A stretch of 64,000 nucleotides of DNA from Paeniglutamicibacter gangotriensis Lz1y (GCF_000348945.1 NZ_AOCK01000003.1:417349-481348); one strand, 5' to 3'; positions 10,570 to 20,281 are shown, counted from the first letter of the stretch. Numbers and translations are program-made. Notes: generated by a model from the letters alone, not told the origin.

Positions 10570-11397
10570 TTATTTGAACGGGTTCCAGCCCGCCGTGGGA
10601 AACAGGAATGTCAACGATGAGCGCACCAGCAAAAATCCGATGATACCCACGATCCACGGCATCATTTCCGCTGATGATTTGGTGAGCCATGCCGACAGTC
10701 GTTCGAAGGACCTTTGCAGCCGTTGGCCCGCAACCGCCCTGACACCGATGACGACAAACCCCGGAAGCAGCATCACCAGGCAGTAAACCACCAGCAGCCC
10801 GGCTTGCACGGGCATTGCGTAATTGCTTTGAGTTAGCAGTCCAATGGCTGCAAGGTAGGGGAGCATGGTGGGTAGCTCCAGCAGTCCGGCCGTGACGCCC
10901 AGAACTGCGATCCCCCATTTGCTGTCGAGTGCTTTGTCCAGACGGCGGCTCCAGCGACCCTCCGCCGCCGGAGCTGTAACAGGCTGCCCGGCACTGGTGC
11001 CTGCCGTCCATCCATCGCCACTTCCGGCTCTGGGGACCTCACCGGTGACAGTCACCGGGTTCGGCGCCAGCGGCTTACTCAGGATCGGTTTTTTCTTAAA
11101 CGACCAGGCGATCATCCCTGCTCCGAGCAGAAGCACCACCCAGCGGAAGCCGGGCGAGCCCATGAGTGCGTCAGTGAATCCGGTGTTGATCTGGTTCACC
11201 CCTCCGAGCATGAGCAGACCAACGGCCAAATAGAAGGCGCCGATGACTGCGAGGTAAGCGACGGCCGACCCCAGGTCGCCGCGCTTTTTTGCACGAAGCA
11301 CCAGCCACACCGGTATCACCAGTGTTCCGATACTGGTGGCATCGATCAGGGCCAGCAGGGCCAGGGAGGCGAATAGTCCGGCAGTTCCAAGCATCAT
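10570..11397 (-). CDS. GAP-family multi-pass membrane protein
   Basis: A 275-residue membrane protein with about six hydrophobic segments in two sets of three, separated by a hydrophilic loop at about 130-175. The opening LLALIDATSIGTLVIPVW is the pattern I associate with the Sap/GAP (LysE-like) family found next to lipid or peptidolipid genes in actinobacteria. I took the ATG at 11397 (with a second ATG beside it), preceded by GGAAG; the frame upstream of it has no conserved content. It is divergent from the sensor kinase. The transported substrate is unknown. Confidence 0.7.
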   Translation of the reverse strand: MMLGTAGLFASLALLALIDATSIGTLVIPVWLVLRAKKRGDLGSAVAYLAVIGAFYLAVGLLMLGGVNQINTGFTDALMGSPGFRWVVLLLGAGMIAWSFKKKPILSKPLAPNPVTVTGEVPRAGSGDGWTAGTSAGQPVTAPAAEGRWSRRLDKALDSKWGIAVLGVTAGLLELPTMLPYLAAIGLLTQSNYAMPVQAGLLVVYCLVMLLPGFVVIGVRAVAGQRLQRSFERLSAWLTKSSAEMMPWIVGIIGFLLVRSSLTFLFPTAGWNPFK

Positions 11398-11566
11398 GCT
11401 TCCAGCTTCCCTTGGATCGGGACGCTTTTCGTCCTGCGTCCGGAGCATCAGGGGTCATCCCTTCGTAGGACGCTGCGGCAAGGAAACCGCCGAGACAAGG
11501 GGGTTCTTTGCGACGCACGGCCGATCCGCTCTTGGTAAAAGCGTCCGGGCGTACCACGATGAGAGG

Positions 11567-12877
11567 GTGCCAGCCGAAACAAACGTGGCCCCGACGATAG
11601 AACCCGATCGTCGTGGGCGGATACGTCCACAGGATCTCGCCTTGGCGCTGGGCTATGCCGGGATCACCTGGCTGTTGCATGCGCTGGCGATGAACAACGA
11701 TGCGCTCTGGGGATTCCAGCGGTTCGCCGCATGGTGGCCACTGCTGTTGGCCGTTGGTTGCGCGGCTGTTGCACTGCGCGGACCCAGGATCCTGACCAGC
11801 TCAGTAGTCATGGCCCTTGCCGGCATGGCGTTGTTGCTGATCGGGAGTACTGGCGGATTCTTCCTGATCTTTGAATGCATCTTCACGCTTGTCCTTTTCG
11901 GCGGTGCCCGGGTCTCAAAGCTCACGGAACATGGCACCTTGGTATTGACCGCGCTGCTGACGATAGGGATGTACTTCGTCACCGGCTCAGCGGCCATCAC
12001 CGTGACCCTGGCCATAGTGTCCGCCATGGTGCTGCTCATGCCCGCGCAATGGGCAGGAAATGTTCGTCACGCCCGTGAACTGGCCTCCAGCGAAGCCCGG
12101 ACCGCTGCTGCGGTGGCCGAGGCAGCCGCAGCTCGTGCCGAAGCACAAAGTGCAGAGTATGAACGGTTGCTGGTGGCCGAGCGCACCACGCTGGCTCGCG
12201 AAGTACACGATGTGCTCTCGGCCAGGCTTTCAGCAATTGCATTGCAGAGCGGAGCATCGCTGAATGTTCCGGAGAACTCGGCGCTCGCGTCCCGAGCGAT
12301 GCAGGAGATCCGCACCCAGAGCGTCAACGGCATCGAGGAACTCAACTCCATGATCCGCATGCTCCATCGTGGGGATCCACTCGAACCAGCTGGATCGCTG
12401 CGCGACATCCCTGCCCTGATCCAGCTCTTCAGCAACTCCGGACTCCACGTCTCGTACGCCAACGCACTGCCGGCCTCGGGTGCGGCCCTGGACGCTTTGA
12501 CCCAGGCAACCATCTATCGGAGCATCAACGAAACCCTGATCAACTTTTCCAAGCACGCACCCGAAGGCGAGTTGTCCATCTCCTTGGCACTGCACCAAGG
12601 ATCGGTGCAATTCTCGGCTTCGAATCCGACTGTTCCGCGAACTTCGACCCAGGAAACAGCCGCAGCTGCCGGCGGGACGGGCACCGGGCTGCTGAGCATG
12701 CGTGCAAGAACCAAGGAAATGGGTGGATCCTTCCGTGTCTCAACGGAACTCGATACGTTCGCCGTATGCATGCTGTTACCCCTACACACCAGCTTCCCGA
12801 ATGCGGCAAGCCCGGGTGAAGCCTCGATTCCAGGTCCCCAGAAGAGCCCCGAACGCGTCAACAAAGGTAAAAATTGA
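11567..12877 (+). CDS. Two-component sensor histidine kinase, NarL/DesK type
   Basis: Membrane sensor kinase, about 436 residues from the GTG at 11567. Five or six hydrophobic segments (about residues 25-160) are followed by an Ala/Glu-rich coiled coil, then the HisKA_3 dimerisation box LAREVHDVLSARLSAIALQ with the phospho-accepting His. The ATPase part keeps SINETLINFSKHAP (N-box) and GTGLLSMRARTKEMGG (G-box). The GTG is the best start after a GAGAGG, but its spacing is poor; another GTG at 11585 is possible. It overlaps the regulator start by 4 bp. The stimulus is unknown. Confidence 0.85.
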   Translation: MPAETNVAPTIEPDRRGRIRPQDLALALGYAGITWLLHALAMNNDALWGFQRFAAWWPLLLAVGCAAVALRGPRILTSSVVMALAGMALLLIGSTGGFFLIFECIFTLVLFGGARVSKLTEHGTLVLTALLTIGMYFVTGSAAITVTLAIVSAMVLLMPAQWAGNVRHARELASSEARTAAAVAEAAAARAEAQSAEYERLLVAERTTLAREVHDVLSARLSAIALQSGASLNVPENSALASRAMQEIRTQSVNGIEELNSMIRMLHRGDPLEPAGSLRDIPALIQLFSNSGLHVSYANALPASGAALDALTQATIYRSINETLINFSKHAPEGELSISLALHQGSVQFSASNPTVPRTSTQETAAAAGGTGTGLLSMRARTKEMGGSFRVSTELDTFAVCMLLPLHTSFPNAASPGEASIPGPQKSPERVNKGKN

Positions 12878-13587
12878 ACACCGACAAGTCACCCCGGCAG
12901 GATGCCGAAGCATTTGGGCCATCTGCCCCGGGCACGATCAACGTCTTGATCGTTGACGACCACACGGCCGTCAGATTGGGAATGCGCATGATCGTTGAAT
13001 CCACCGAAGGGTTCGCTGTGGTCGGGGAGGCCGACAACGGTGCCATGGCGATCCAGCTGGCTCGCGAGCTGCAACCAGATGTCGTGCTCATGGATCTGCG
13101 GATGCCAGTGATGGACGGGATCGCTGCAACCAAGCAAATCACCGCCGAGGAACTGTCCAAGGTGTTGGTGCTCACGACCTTTGATCACGACGAATATCTT
13201 TTCGGTGCCCTCGCTGCGGGCGCGCAGGGATTCCTGCTCAAGAGTGCGTCCCCGCAGGCCATCATTTCGGGCATGCGTGCGGTGCTCAATGGCGACCAAG
13301 TCCTTGCCCCTGAAGTCACCGCCCAGATCGTGAAGGCGGCCATCGAAGCGAAACCGGAGCACCCACCTGCCATTGAAGGCGTCGACCCGCATGAGGTGCT
13401 CACCGACCGGGAGTTGCAGGTTCTCCGGGAGATCGGGGCAGGCCTGACCAATCATCGGATCGGGAGAAACCTCGGAATCAGCGAAACTACGGTGAAAACG
13501 CATGTTTCACGGGTCATGGCCAAGCTGGGGGTTTCTTCTCGGGTCCAGGCAGCACTCATCGCGCATATGACCTTCACCCGCGGTTGA
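12874..13587 (+). CDS. Two-component response regulator, NarL/FixJ family
   Basis: Partner of the preceding kinase, 237 residues. The receiver domain shows VLIVDDHTAVRLGMR (about 25-39), the phospho-accepting Asp in DVVLMDLRMPVMDG (about residue 74) and a conserved Lys in FLLKSASP. The C-terminal LuxR-type helix-turn-helix reads LTDRELQVLREIGAGL and ISETTVKTHVSRVMAKL. The start is a TTG at 12874, overlapping the kinase stop (TTGA) and preceded by AAAGG with good spacing. Confidence 0.92.
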   Translation: MNTDKSPRQDAEAFGPSAPGTINVLIVDDHTAVRLGMRMIVESTEGFAVVGEADNGAMAIQLARELQPDVVLMDLRMPVMDGIAATKQITAEELSKVLVLTTFDHDEYLFGALAAGAQGFLLKSASPQAIISGMRAVLNGDQVLAPEVTAQIVKAAIEAKPEHPPAIEGVDPHEVLTDRELQVLREIGAGLTNHRIGRNLGISETTVKTHVSRVMAKLGVSSRVQAALIAHMTFTRG

Positions 13588-13843
13588 CCCCTGTTCTCCG
13601 CGCCCCAGCCACCGCGCCGAGAAATACGCACCCACGGCCGGCCACCATCCTGATAAAAACGGGTGTGCTTCTGCGGATCCAGCTACACGCGACAGCTCTT
13701 TGATTCGGCACCCCCAACGAGGACTTCAGCTTCGGCGCTATCTCCTCCAAGCACCGTGATTCCCGATGGCCCTGGGCCTGCGTTCTTGACCACATCGTGG
13801 CGCAAGCTGCGGTGCTCACGACGGTGTCGCAGGCGAGGGTCTC

Positions 13844-14740
13844 TTAGCGGTGTAGTTCGATGGCAAGTTCGAGCATGGATTCCGCACTTTTGGATAGCCT
13901 GACACCGTCCTGCCAGACCATGGAAATCGGTACGGTGCGCGTGGCCGGATGGATCCGCCGGACCGCCACCGACCGTCCCTCGTAGGACAAGTCAGAGACG
14001 GGCCGTTGGACCAGGATGGCGTATCCCATGCCGCGAGCGACCATTGAGCGAGTCACCTCGAAGTCGGTGGTGCGGAATCGGATCCATGGTGAGAGCCCTG
14101 CCGCGGAGAACATCATTTCGGTGTTTTCGCGGCTCGGGTTCACATCGAGCAGGATCATCGGCTCATCGACGAGTTCGGCCAGGGCAACTTGGGGCTGTGC
14201 GGCCAAGCGATGCTCGGCCGGGAGCACCACCGCAGGTACGGCATCGCCCAACCGCTTGTGGGCCAACCCGGACGGGAGCGTGAGTTCATAGGCGATGGCC
14301 AGATCCAGTTCGCCGGAGAGCAACCGCTCATGGATTTCCTGCTGGGTGCCAGCATAGAAGTCCAGTTCCACTTCCGGGTACCGGGTCCCGTACTCGGCCA
14401 TGAGTTCGGTCAACAGCGTGGGAGCCAGGGACAGATAGCACCCAACAGCGACCTTGCCGCGCAGGGTGCTGCCGGCGTCGGCTGCCATGCCCTGCAGATC
14501 CGTGGCCGCATGCAGTAGTCCCCTGGCTTGGGACAAAACGTACTGCCCCGAAGGGGTCAGGCTAACTCCGTGGGCTTTGCGCCGGATGGTCAGCTGGGAA
14601 TTGAAGGCGCGCTCGAGTTCATTAAGCGCCCCGGTAATGGCCGAGGGCGAGAGCAGCATGGCGGTTGCCGCCGCAGCGATGGAGCCGTGCTCTCCAACTG
14701 CAACAAAGCATTCCAGCTGACGCAAGGTAAACCGCGCCAC
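13844..14740 (-). CDS. LysR-family transcriptional regulator
   Basis: A 298-residue regulator with the N-terminal winged helix-turn-helix (FTLRQLECFVAVGEHGSI, then LSPSAITGALNELERAF) and a periplasmic-binding-like effector domain from about residue 90. The GTG start at 14740 has GAGGT just upstream. It is transcribed away from the P450 gene across about 115 bp, the classic LysR layout, so it most likely controls the P450-ferredoxin-reductase-transporter operon in response to its substrate. Confidence 0.9.
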   Translation of the reverse strand: MARFTLRQLECFVAVGEHGSIAAAATAMLLSPSAITGALNELERAFNSQLTIRRKAHGVSLTPSGQYVLSQARGLLHAATDLQGMAADAGSTLRGKVAVGCYLSLAPTLLTELMAEYGTRYPEVELDFYAGTQQEIHERLLSGELDLAIAYELTLPSGLAHKRLGDAVPAVVLPAEHRLAAQPQVALAELVDEPMILLDVNPSRENTEMMFSAAGLSPWIRFRTTDFEVTRSMVARGMGYAILVQRPVSDLSYEGRSVAVRRIHPATRTVPISMVWQDGVRLSKSAESMLELAIELHR

Positions 14741-14854
14741 AACACCTCACTAAAACCGTGGATACTTCCCTGAAACTCGTACTTTACCCGATGTTATGTG
14801 TTGGGTCACACTGGTGGGCAAGTAGTCGGCCGATATCTCAGGAGATCCACAACC

Positions 14855-16147
14855 ATGAGCGCAACCAATGCCCCCGCAGCCACGTGCCCCTTTTCCGGAG
14901 ACACCGGAACCCCCGCACCCTCTTCGGAAAACCTTCGGGATTCGGTGGTTCCTGGGCTGCCGCAGACGTCGGCCGGAGTAGAAGCGCCCGTGGCGGACTG
15001 GGTGACCATCCCGGATCTGTATGCGGACCCCTTCCCGATTTACCAGCGCATGCGCTCCGAGTCGCCGGTCCACTGGGTACCGGCGGTCAACCGCTACATG
15101 GTGACTTCCTACGCCGCCTGTCACGAAATCGAACAGGACGAAGACCGATTCTCCGCCGACGAAAAAAACTCCCTGATGAAGCGTTCCATGGGACACTCGA
15201 TGCTGCGCAAAGACAACCCCGAGCACCAGGTGGACCGCGATTCCTACGGTTCCACGCTGCGTCCGGGCACCATCAAGAAGCACTGGAACGAGATCTTCGC
15301 GGCCAACAACGAGAAGTACCTCGGTGAGCTGCTTGCCAAAGGCCCCGGCGCCGATTTCGTCTGGGACTATGCGGCGCCCTACACCGCCGAGAACCTCCGG
15401 TTGATCTGCGGTTTCCACAACGCCACGCAGGAAGACCTGCAGCGCTGGAGCCAGACCATGATCGACGGGACCGGAAACTACGCCGACGATCCAGACGTAT
15501 GGGACAAGAGTGCAGCCTCCTCGGCCGAGGTCGATGCGGCCATCGACGAGATGCTGCCCCTCCTGGCCAAAAACCCGGACAACTCCCTGCTCTCCGGACT
15601 CGCTTCCCTACCCATCCCGCTCGAAGCCATCCGGGCCAACCTGAAAATGACCATCGGAGGCGGACTGAACGAACCACGCGACGTGCTGGCCACCACCGTC
15701 TGGGCCTTGCTGAACCACTCGGATCAGCTCGAAGCAGTGAAGAAAAATCCCAAGCTGCACGCGACGGCCTTCGAAGAATCCGTACGCTGGGTCGCGCCCA
15801 TTGGCATGTACCCCCGCGAGACCACCCAGGATGTGGTGCTGGAGGGAGTCAGCTTGCCCCAGGGCTCCCGGCTCGGCGTGGTGCTGGGTGCAGCCAACCG
15901 CGACCCCGAGGTATTCGAAGACCCGGAGGCCTTCAATATCTTCCGCCCCAAGAAACCGCACCTGGGTTTCGGCGGCGGCGTGCACTTCTGCGCCGGAACG
16001 TGGATCGCCCGAGCCCAGGTTGCCCAGATCGCCATGCCCGCACTCTTCGAACGGATCCCGGACTTGCGCTTGGATCCCTCGGCCGTCAGCGTCGACGCCG
16101 GCTGGGTCTTCCGCGGCATGACCAAAATGCCAGTCACCTGGGGATAG
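14855..16147 (+). CDS. Cytochrome P450 monooxygenase, GcoA-like I-helix
   Basis: Soluble 430-residue P450, start ATG 14855 with AGGAGA ten bases upstream. Heme-binding motif FGGGVHFCAGTW with the thiolate Cys379; ExxR in FEESVRW. In the I helix the usual acid-Thr pair is replaced: GGGLNEPRD with Glu273-Pro274, close to the GAMQEPGHG that I recall for the guaiacol O-demethylase GcoA (CYP255A). The C-terminus (WVFRGMTKMPVTW) also resembles GcoA's. This favours dealkylation of a small methoxylated or N-methylated compound, but that is inference. Ferredoxin and reductase genes follow directly. Confidence 0.9.
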   Translation: MSATNAPAATCPFSGDTGTPAPSSENLRDSVVPGLPQTSAGVEAPVADWVTIPDLYADPFPIYQRMRSESPVHWVPAVNRYMVTSYAACHEIEQDEDRFSADEKNSLMKRSMGHSMLRKDNPEHQVDRDSYGSTLRPGTIKKHWNEIFAANNEKYLGELLAKGPGADFVWDYAAPYTAENLRLICGFHNATQEDLQRWSQTMIDGTGNYADDPDVWDKSAASSAEVDAAIDEMLPLLAKNPDNSLLSGLASLPIPLEAIRANLKMTIGGGLNEPRDVLATTVWALLNHSDQLEAVKKNPKLHATAFEESVRWVAPIGMYPRETTQDVVLEGVSLPQGSRLGVVLGAANRDPEVFEDPEAFNIFRPKKPHLGFGGGVHFCAGTWIARAQVAQIAMPALFERIPDLRLDPSAVSVDAGWVFRGMTKMPVTWG

Positions 16148-16212
16148 TCCCGCGATAAGCCGGAATCCACACCACCCACCCCCATTCTTCGAGCCCTCCT
16201 AAGGAACGCCCC

Positions 16213-16536
16213 ATGCCTACCATCACCTTCACCCAGCCCACCGGCGAGGCCACCGAGATTGCCGTCGCTGAGGGCACCTCCCTCATGCGCGCCGCCGTCA
16301 CCAACGGCGTCGAGGGCATCGTCGGCGAGTGCGGAGGCCAAGCCATGTGCGCCACCTGCCACATCTACGTCCGCCCCGAGTTCGCCGACCAGCTGCCGCC
16401 CATCAGCGACGACGAAGACGAAATGCTCGACTGCACCACCGCCGAGCGCACCGACGCCTCACGGCTGGGCTGCCAGGTTAAGATGACGGATCAGCTGTCG
16501 AGCATCGTCGTCGATGTTCCCTCGGACCAGGAGTAA
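16213..16536 (+). CDS. [2Fe-2S] ferredoxin, adrenodoxin/putidaredoxin type
   Basis: 107-residue electron carrier for the adjacent P450. Cluster ligands are Cys40, Cys46, Cys49 (ECGGQAMCATC) and Cys87 (RLGCQVK), the C-x5-C-x2-C-x37-C spacing of vertebrate-type ferredoxins that serve class I P450s. An acidic patch (ISDDEDEMLDC) lies in the loop expected to dock partners. An AAGGA site precedes the ATG. It lies between the P450 and the ferredoxin reductase. Confidence 0.94.
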   Translation: MPTITFTQPTGEATEIAVAEGTSLMRAAVTNGVEGIVGECGGQAMCATCHIYVRPEFADQLPPISDDEDEMLDCTTAERTDASRLGCQVKMTDQLSSIVVDVPSDQE

Positions 16537-16541
16537 TAGCC

Positions 16542-17792
16542 ATGAACAACGTGTCCGCCAAGGACTCCGTCGTGATCATCGGTGCGGGCCAGGCTGGTCT
16601 CCAAGTTGCCGACTCACTGCGCAGCGAAGGCTTTGCCGGGCCCATCACCCTACTCAATGGCGAGGCCATCCTCCCCTACCAGCGCCCACCTTTATCCAAG
16701 GACTACCTGGGTATCGATTCACCAGCTACTGCCCTTCCGCTGCGCGGACCGGACTTCTTCACCACCCAGGACATCACCTTGCATCCTGGTGCCGCAGCAG
16801 CCGTGGACACTCAGGCACGCCGAGTCACCCTGACGGATGGCTCGGCTCTGGACTACACGCACCTGGTCTTTGCCACCGGTGCGGCCAATCGCCAACTGCC
16901 TTGCCCAGGTGCCGATCTGCCCGCAGTGCACGCACTGCGCACGCTCTTCGATGCCGAGCGCCTGCAGGCGGCGCTGGCCACCGCACGCAAGGTTGTGGTG
17001 ATCGGAGCCGGGTTCATCGGTCTGGAGTTCGCTGCCGCCGCCCGGGCCCGCGGCGTGGAGGTCACGGTGCTCGAATACGCACCGCGTCCCATGGGACGGG
17101 CACTCTCGGCCACCGCTTCCGACTGGTTCGCCGCGCGGCACCGCAGCGATGGGATCGATCTGCGCCTGAACGAGGGCGTGACGGCCATCCACACCGAGGG
17201 CGCGGGGCTGTCCGTCGAATCCACGGCAGGCAGCCACTACCCGGCGGACCTGGTGCTCTACGGAGTGGGCGTGAACGCGCGCACGGAACTGGCCGAGGCC
17301 GCGGGCTTGGCCACAGACAACGGGATCTTGGTAGATTCCTCGCTGCGCACCGCGGTGGACGGTGTCCTGGCAATCGGCGACTGCGCGTCCTTCCCCCAGG
17401 CGGGCACCGGAGCACGTATCCGGCTCGAATCGGTGCAGAACGCCACCGATCATGGGAGACATGCAGCCCGCAGCATCATGGGTCAGAACACCGACTATGC
17501 ACAAACCCCGTGGTTCTGGAGCACCCAAGGCAGAATCCGCCTGCAGATTGCCGGAATCTCTGACCCCTCGGACGAGCCAGTGGTACTCGGCGACCCTGCA
17601 AACGGGAAATTCTCCATCGCACTACTGCGAGACGGGGTGTTGGCAGCAGTGGAGTCCATCAACAGTCCGGCAGACCACGTTGCCGCCCGAAAGTTGGTTG
17701 CCGCGTCGGTGGCCCTACCGATGGAGGTCCTCTCTGCTCCAGGGTTCTCCCTCAAGAACTTCGCAAAGACGGTGTTGGCCGTTCCGGCTTGA
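16542..17792 (+). CDS. FAD-dependent ferredoxin reductase
   Basis: 416-residue reductase that passes NAD(P)H electrons to the ferredoxin. FAD-binding IIGAGQAGLQVA is at about 12-23, PYQRPPLSK follows, the NAD(P) Rossmann loop VVIGAGFIGLEFA is mid-protein, and AIGDCASF completes the FAD site; the C-terminal reductase domain is present. This is the putidaredoxin/rhodocoxin reductase layout. It starts 5 bp after the ferredoxin stop, with GGAG overlapping the end of that gene. Confidence 0.93.
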   Translation: MNNVSAKDSVVIIGAGQAGLQVADSLRSEGFAGPITLLNGEAILPYQRPPLSKDYLGIDSPATALPLRGPDFFTTQDITLHPGAAAAVDTQARRVTLTDGSALDYTHLVFATGAANRQLPCPGADLPAVHALRTLFDAERLQAALATARKVVVIGAGFIGLEFAAAARARGVEVTVLEYAPRPMGRALSATASDWFAARHRSDGIDLRLNEGVTAIHTEGAGLSVESTAGSHYPADLVLYGVGVNARTELAEAAGLATDNGILVDSSLRTAVDGVLAIGDCASFPQAGTGARIRLESVQNATDHGRHAARSIMGQNTDYAQTPWFWSTQGRIRLQIAGISDPSDEPVVLGDPANGKFSIALLRDGVLAAVESINSPADHVAARKLVAASVALPMEVLSAPGFSLKNFAKTVLAVPA

Positions 17793-17875
17793 GCCCCGCG
17801 CGGGTTCCGGTGAGCTATCACCGAGCCGCGGAAAACCTTCCCATCGCCCACAGTCACATATCGCAGGAGCACTTC

Positions 17876-19276
17876 ATGAGCTTCGTCCACACCCGCACCC
17901 CGGCTCAACGCGCCACCCAGCGCCGGGTCGCTTTTGCCACCGTCATCGGCACCACCATCGAATGGTACGACTTCTTCATCTATGCCACCGCTGCCGGCCT
18001 GATCTTCGCCGAGCTGTTCTTCAAGCCGGCAGGCGCACAGATTGGTCTGCTGTTGTCCTTCGCCTCGGTCGGCATTTCGTTCCTCTTTCGTCCCTTGGGG
18101 GCCTTCCTTGCCGGGCACTTCGGTGACAAGATCGGCCGCCGAGCCGTGCTCGTGATCACCCTGATCGCCATGGGAGCCGCGACCACGCTGATCGGAGTGC
18201 TACCGACCTACGCCACGGCCGGGGTCATTGCCCCGATCCTGTTGTTGCTCCTGAGAATCTTGCAAGGCATCTCCGCTGGCGGGGAATGGGGCGGCGCGGT
18301 CCTGATGGCCGTCGAGCACGCGCCCCAGGACCGTCGCGGCCGCGCCGGGGCCTTCCCACAGCTCGGGGTTCCGCTGGGCATGCTCCTGGCCTCGGGCACG
18401 ATGGCGATCATGACCGGGATCGTGTCCCCCGGCGAACAGTTCATCCAGTGGGGTTGGCGCGTGCCTTTCCTGCTCAGCTTTGTGCTGATCATCGTGGGGT
18501 ACCTGATCCGCCGCACCGTGGAGGAATCGCCGATCTTCGAAGAAATTGCCGCCAAGAAGCAGCAGACCAAGGTTCCGGTCATCGAACTCTTCCGCAAGCA
18601 CTGGCGGCTAGTCATCATCGCCGCGCTGGTCTTCGCGGGCAACAACGCCGCAGGCTACATGACCACCGGTGGGTTCCTCCAGGCCTACACAACCAACCCG
18701 GAAGGCCCGGTCGGGCTGGAACGCACCCCCGTGCTCATCGCCGTCTCCTTTGCCGCCATCATGTGGTTCGCATTCACCCTGCTTTCCGGCTTCCTGGCCG
18801 ACGCAATCGGACGCAAACGCACGTACCAGATTGGCTTCGTCGCTCAGGCCTTGTGCGTCTTCCCGCTGTTCTGGCTGGTGAACACCGGCTCTTTGGGCAT
18901 GCTTTATCTCGCCTTTGCACTGTTCTCCGTTGGCTTGGGGCTGACCTACGGGCCCCAAGCCGCTCTGTACTCGGAGCTCTTCCCAGCCTCGGTGCGTTTC
19001 TCCGGAGTTTCCATCTCCTATGCGCTGGGTGCGATCATCGGCGGAGCATTCGCACCGATGATCGCCACTGCGCTGGTCCAAGCAACCGGCACCACAGCCT
19101 CGGTATCGATCTATCTCTTGGTCATGACCCTGATCTCACTCACGGCGGTGTCCCTGCTGCGCGACCGCAGCGGAATCGATCTCTCGATCACCAACCAGGC
19201 CGAACAGGAAATCGGGGCCACCATCTTCGACACCCGAACCCCAAGCACCGGGCAACCAGCCAACACCCTCGGCTAG
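17876..19276 (+). CDS. MFS transporter, metabolite:H+ symporter (MHS) family, copy 1
   Basis: 466-residue 12-helix importer. GTTIEWYDFFIYATAAGL at the N-terminus is the MHS hallmark (ShiA, KgtP and ProP relatives), followed by LAGHFGDKIGRR, the loop 2-3 motif. I use the ATG at 17876 with AGGAG seven bases upstream; a longer frame starts inside the reductase gene. It is the last gene after the P450 redox genes, so it probably imports the P450 substrate. It is very similar throughout to the transporter at 20416, far more than to other MFS proteins in the window. Confidence 0.9.
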   Translation: MSFVHTRTPAQRATQRRVAFATVIGTTIEWYDFFIYATAAGLIFAELFFKPAGAQIGLLLSFASVGISFLFRPLGAFLAGHFGDKIGRRAVLVITLIAMGAATTLIGVLPTYATAGVIAPILLLLLRILQGISAGGEWGGAVLMAVEHAPQDRRGRAGAFPQLGVPLGMLLASGTMAIMTGIVSPGEQFIQWGWRVPFLLSFVLIIVGYLIRRTVEESPIFEEIAAKKQQTKVPVIELFRKHWRLVIIAALVFAGNNAAGYMTTGGFLQAYTTNPEGPVGLERTPVLIAVSFAAIMWFAFTLLSGFLADAIGRKRTYQIGFVAQALCVFPLFWLVNTGSLGMLYLAFALFSVGLGLTYGPQAALYSELFPASVRFSGVSISYALGAIIGGAFAPMIATALVQATGTTASVSIYLLVMTLISLTAVSLLRDRSGIDLSITNQAEQEIGATIFDTRTPSTGQPANTLG

Positions 19277-19310
19277 GCGCTGCACCGCCTTCGGTTTTCC
19301 AGCACTTTTA

Positions 19311-19354
19311 GACCGCTGTCCATTCCCCGTGATGAGGGGACATGGAGAGCGGTC
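19311..19354. terminator. Hairpin between convergent transporter and LysR gene
   Basis: GACCGCT (19311-19317) pairs with AGCGGTC (19348-19354), continued inwards by TCC/GGA and CCCC/GGGG. It lies between the stop codons of the MHS transporter (+) and the second LysR gene (-) and can serve both. Confidence 0.6.
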
Positions 19355-19363
19355 GGTGTTGCT

Positions 19364-20281
19364 TCAGCCCTGGTTCCAGGCCCCGGCCATGGTCTGGATG
19401 CCGTGCTCCACGAGGGTGAGCGCCCGCGGCCCGAGGGTGGAAGACCTCGGCCAGATGGCCACGACGGAGGTGGGGCTGTTGGGCGGTTCAAGCTCACGAA
19501 GGGCCACGGGCAACCCTTCCAAGGTGTGTGGCGGATTGTTGGGTCGTGAATAGAGCAGTCCGTAGCCCAGCCCGCGGCCGATCATGGCGTTGACCAGAGT
19601 CACTTGGGGAAGCGTATAGGCAATGTTGGGACTCAGATCGGCCTCGGCGAAAAGCCTGCGCGTGTTTTCGGTGCTGGGACTGGATTCGTAGTCGACCAGC
19701 GGCTCAGCCTCCAATTCGGCCAGACTAATCGATTCCTTGGCTGCCAGCCGGTGACCGGGGTGCAACACCACTTCCAGCTGCGTCTCGTAGATCGTGCGTT
19801 TGGTGAAACCGCTGGGCAGCAGCAGGTCGTAGACCAGGGCAAAATCAAGTTCCCCACTCTCCAGCGCCGGGAGCAGGTCGTCGTGGGTGCCAACACTGAC
19901 TTTAACGTCGATTCCCGGTTGCACGGCACGGAATCCCTCGAGCATCGAGGGAACCACATGACTGGCAAAGGACGAGAAGCAGCCCATGGACACCGGACCC
20001 CGCAACGTTCCATCGGAACGGGGAAAGGAGTCCCCAAGCTCCTCGGCGTCGGCAACAATGCGCGCGGCCCGCGCCGCGAAGTACTGGCCTGCCGGGGTCA
20101 TCCGCACCCCGAGGGATTTGCGGCGCACACACAGCTGCTCCCCGGCGATCCGTTCCACCGCGGTGATCGCCTGGGACAACGCTGATTCGGAGATGTTCAG
20201 TTCCGAGGCCGCAGACCCCAAGGTTGAGTGCCGCGGGAGCTCGGCCAGCAGTTCAAGCTGGCGTAGGGAAAAACGTACCAT
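19364..20281 (-). CDS. LysR-family transcriptional regulator, second copy of the module
   Basis: 305-residue LysR protein with the N-terminal helix-turn-helix FSLRQLELLAELPRHSTLGS and ISESALSQAITAVER, then an effector domain. It shares the overall pattern of the regulator at 13844 but is clearly diverged. It is transcribed away from the second MHS transporter across about 135 bp. An inverted repeat, GATGAT at 20299-20304 and ATCATC at 20329-20334, lies in that gap and may be part of its binding site. Confidence 0.9.
   Translation of the reverse strand: MVRFSLRQLELLAELPRHSTLGSAASELNISESALSQAITAVERIAGEQLCVRRKSLGVRMTPAGQYFAARAARIVADAEELGDSFPRSDGTLRGPVSMGCFSSFASHVVPSMLEGFRAVQPGIDVKVSVGTHDDLLPALESGELDFALVYDLLLPSGFTKRTIYETQLEVVLHPGHRLAAKESISLAELEAEPLVDYESSPSTENTRRLFAEADLSPNIAYTLPQVTLVNAMIGRGLGYGLLYSRPNNPPHTLEGLPVALRELEPPNSPTSVVAIWPRSSTLGPRALTLVEHGIQTMAGAWNQG

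Noticed and set aside
14741..14854. A specific LysR operator (T-N11-A) before the P450
   Set aside because: Several weak matches but no clear single site; not listed.
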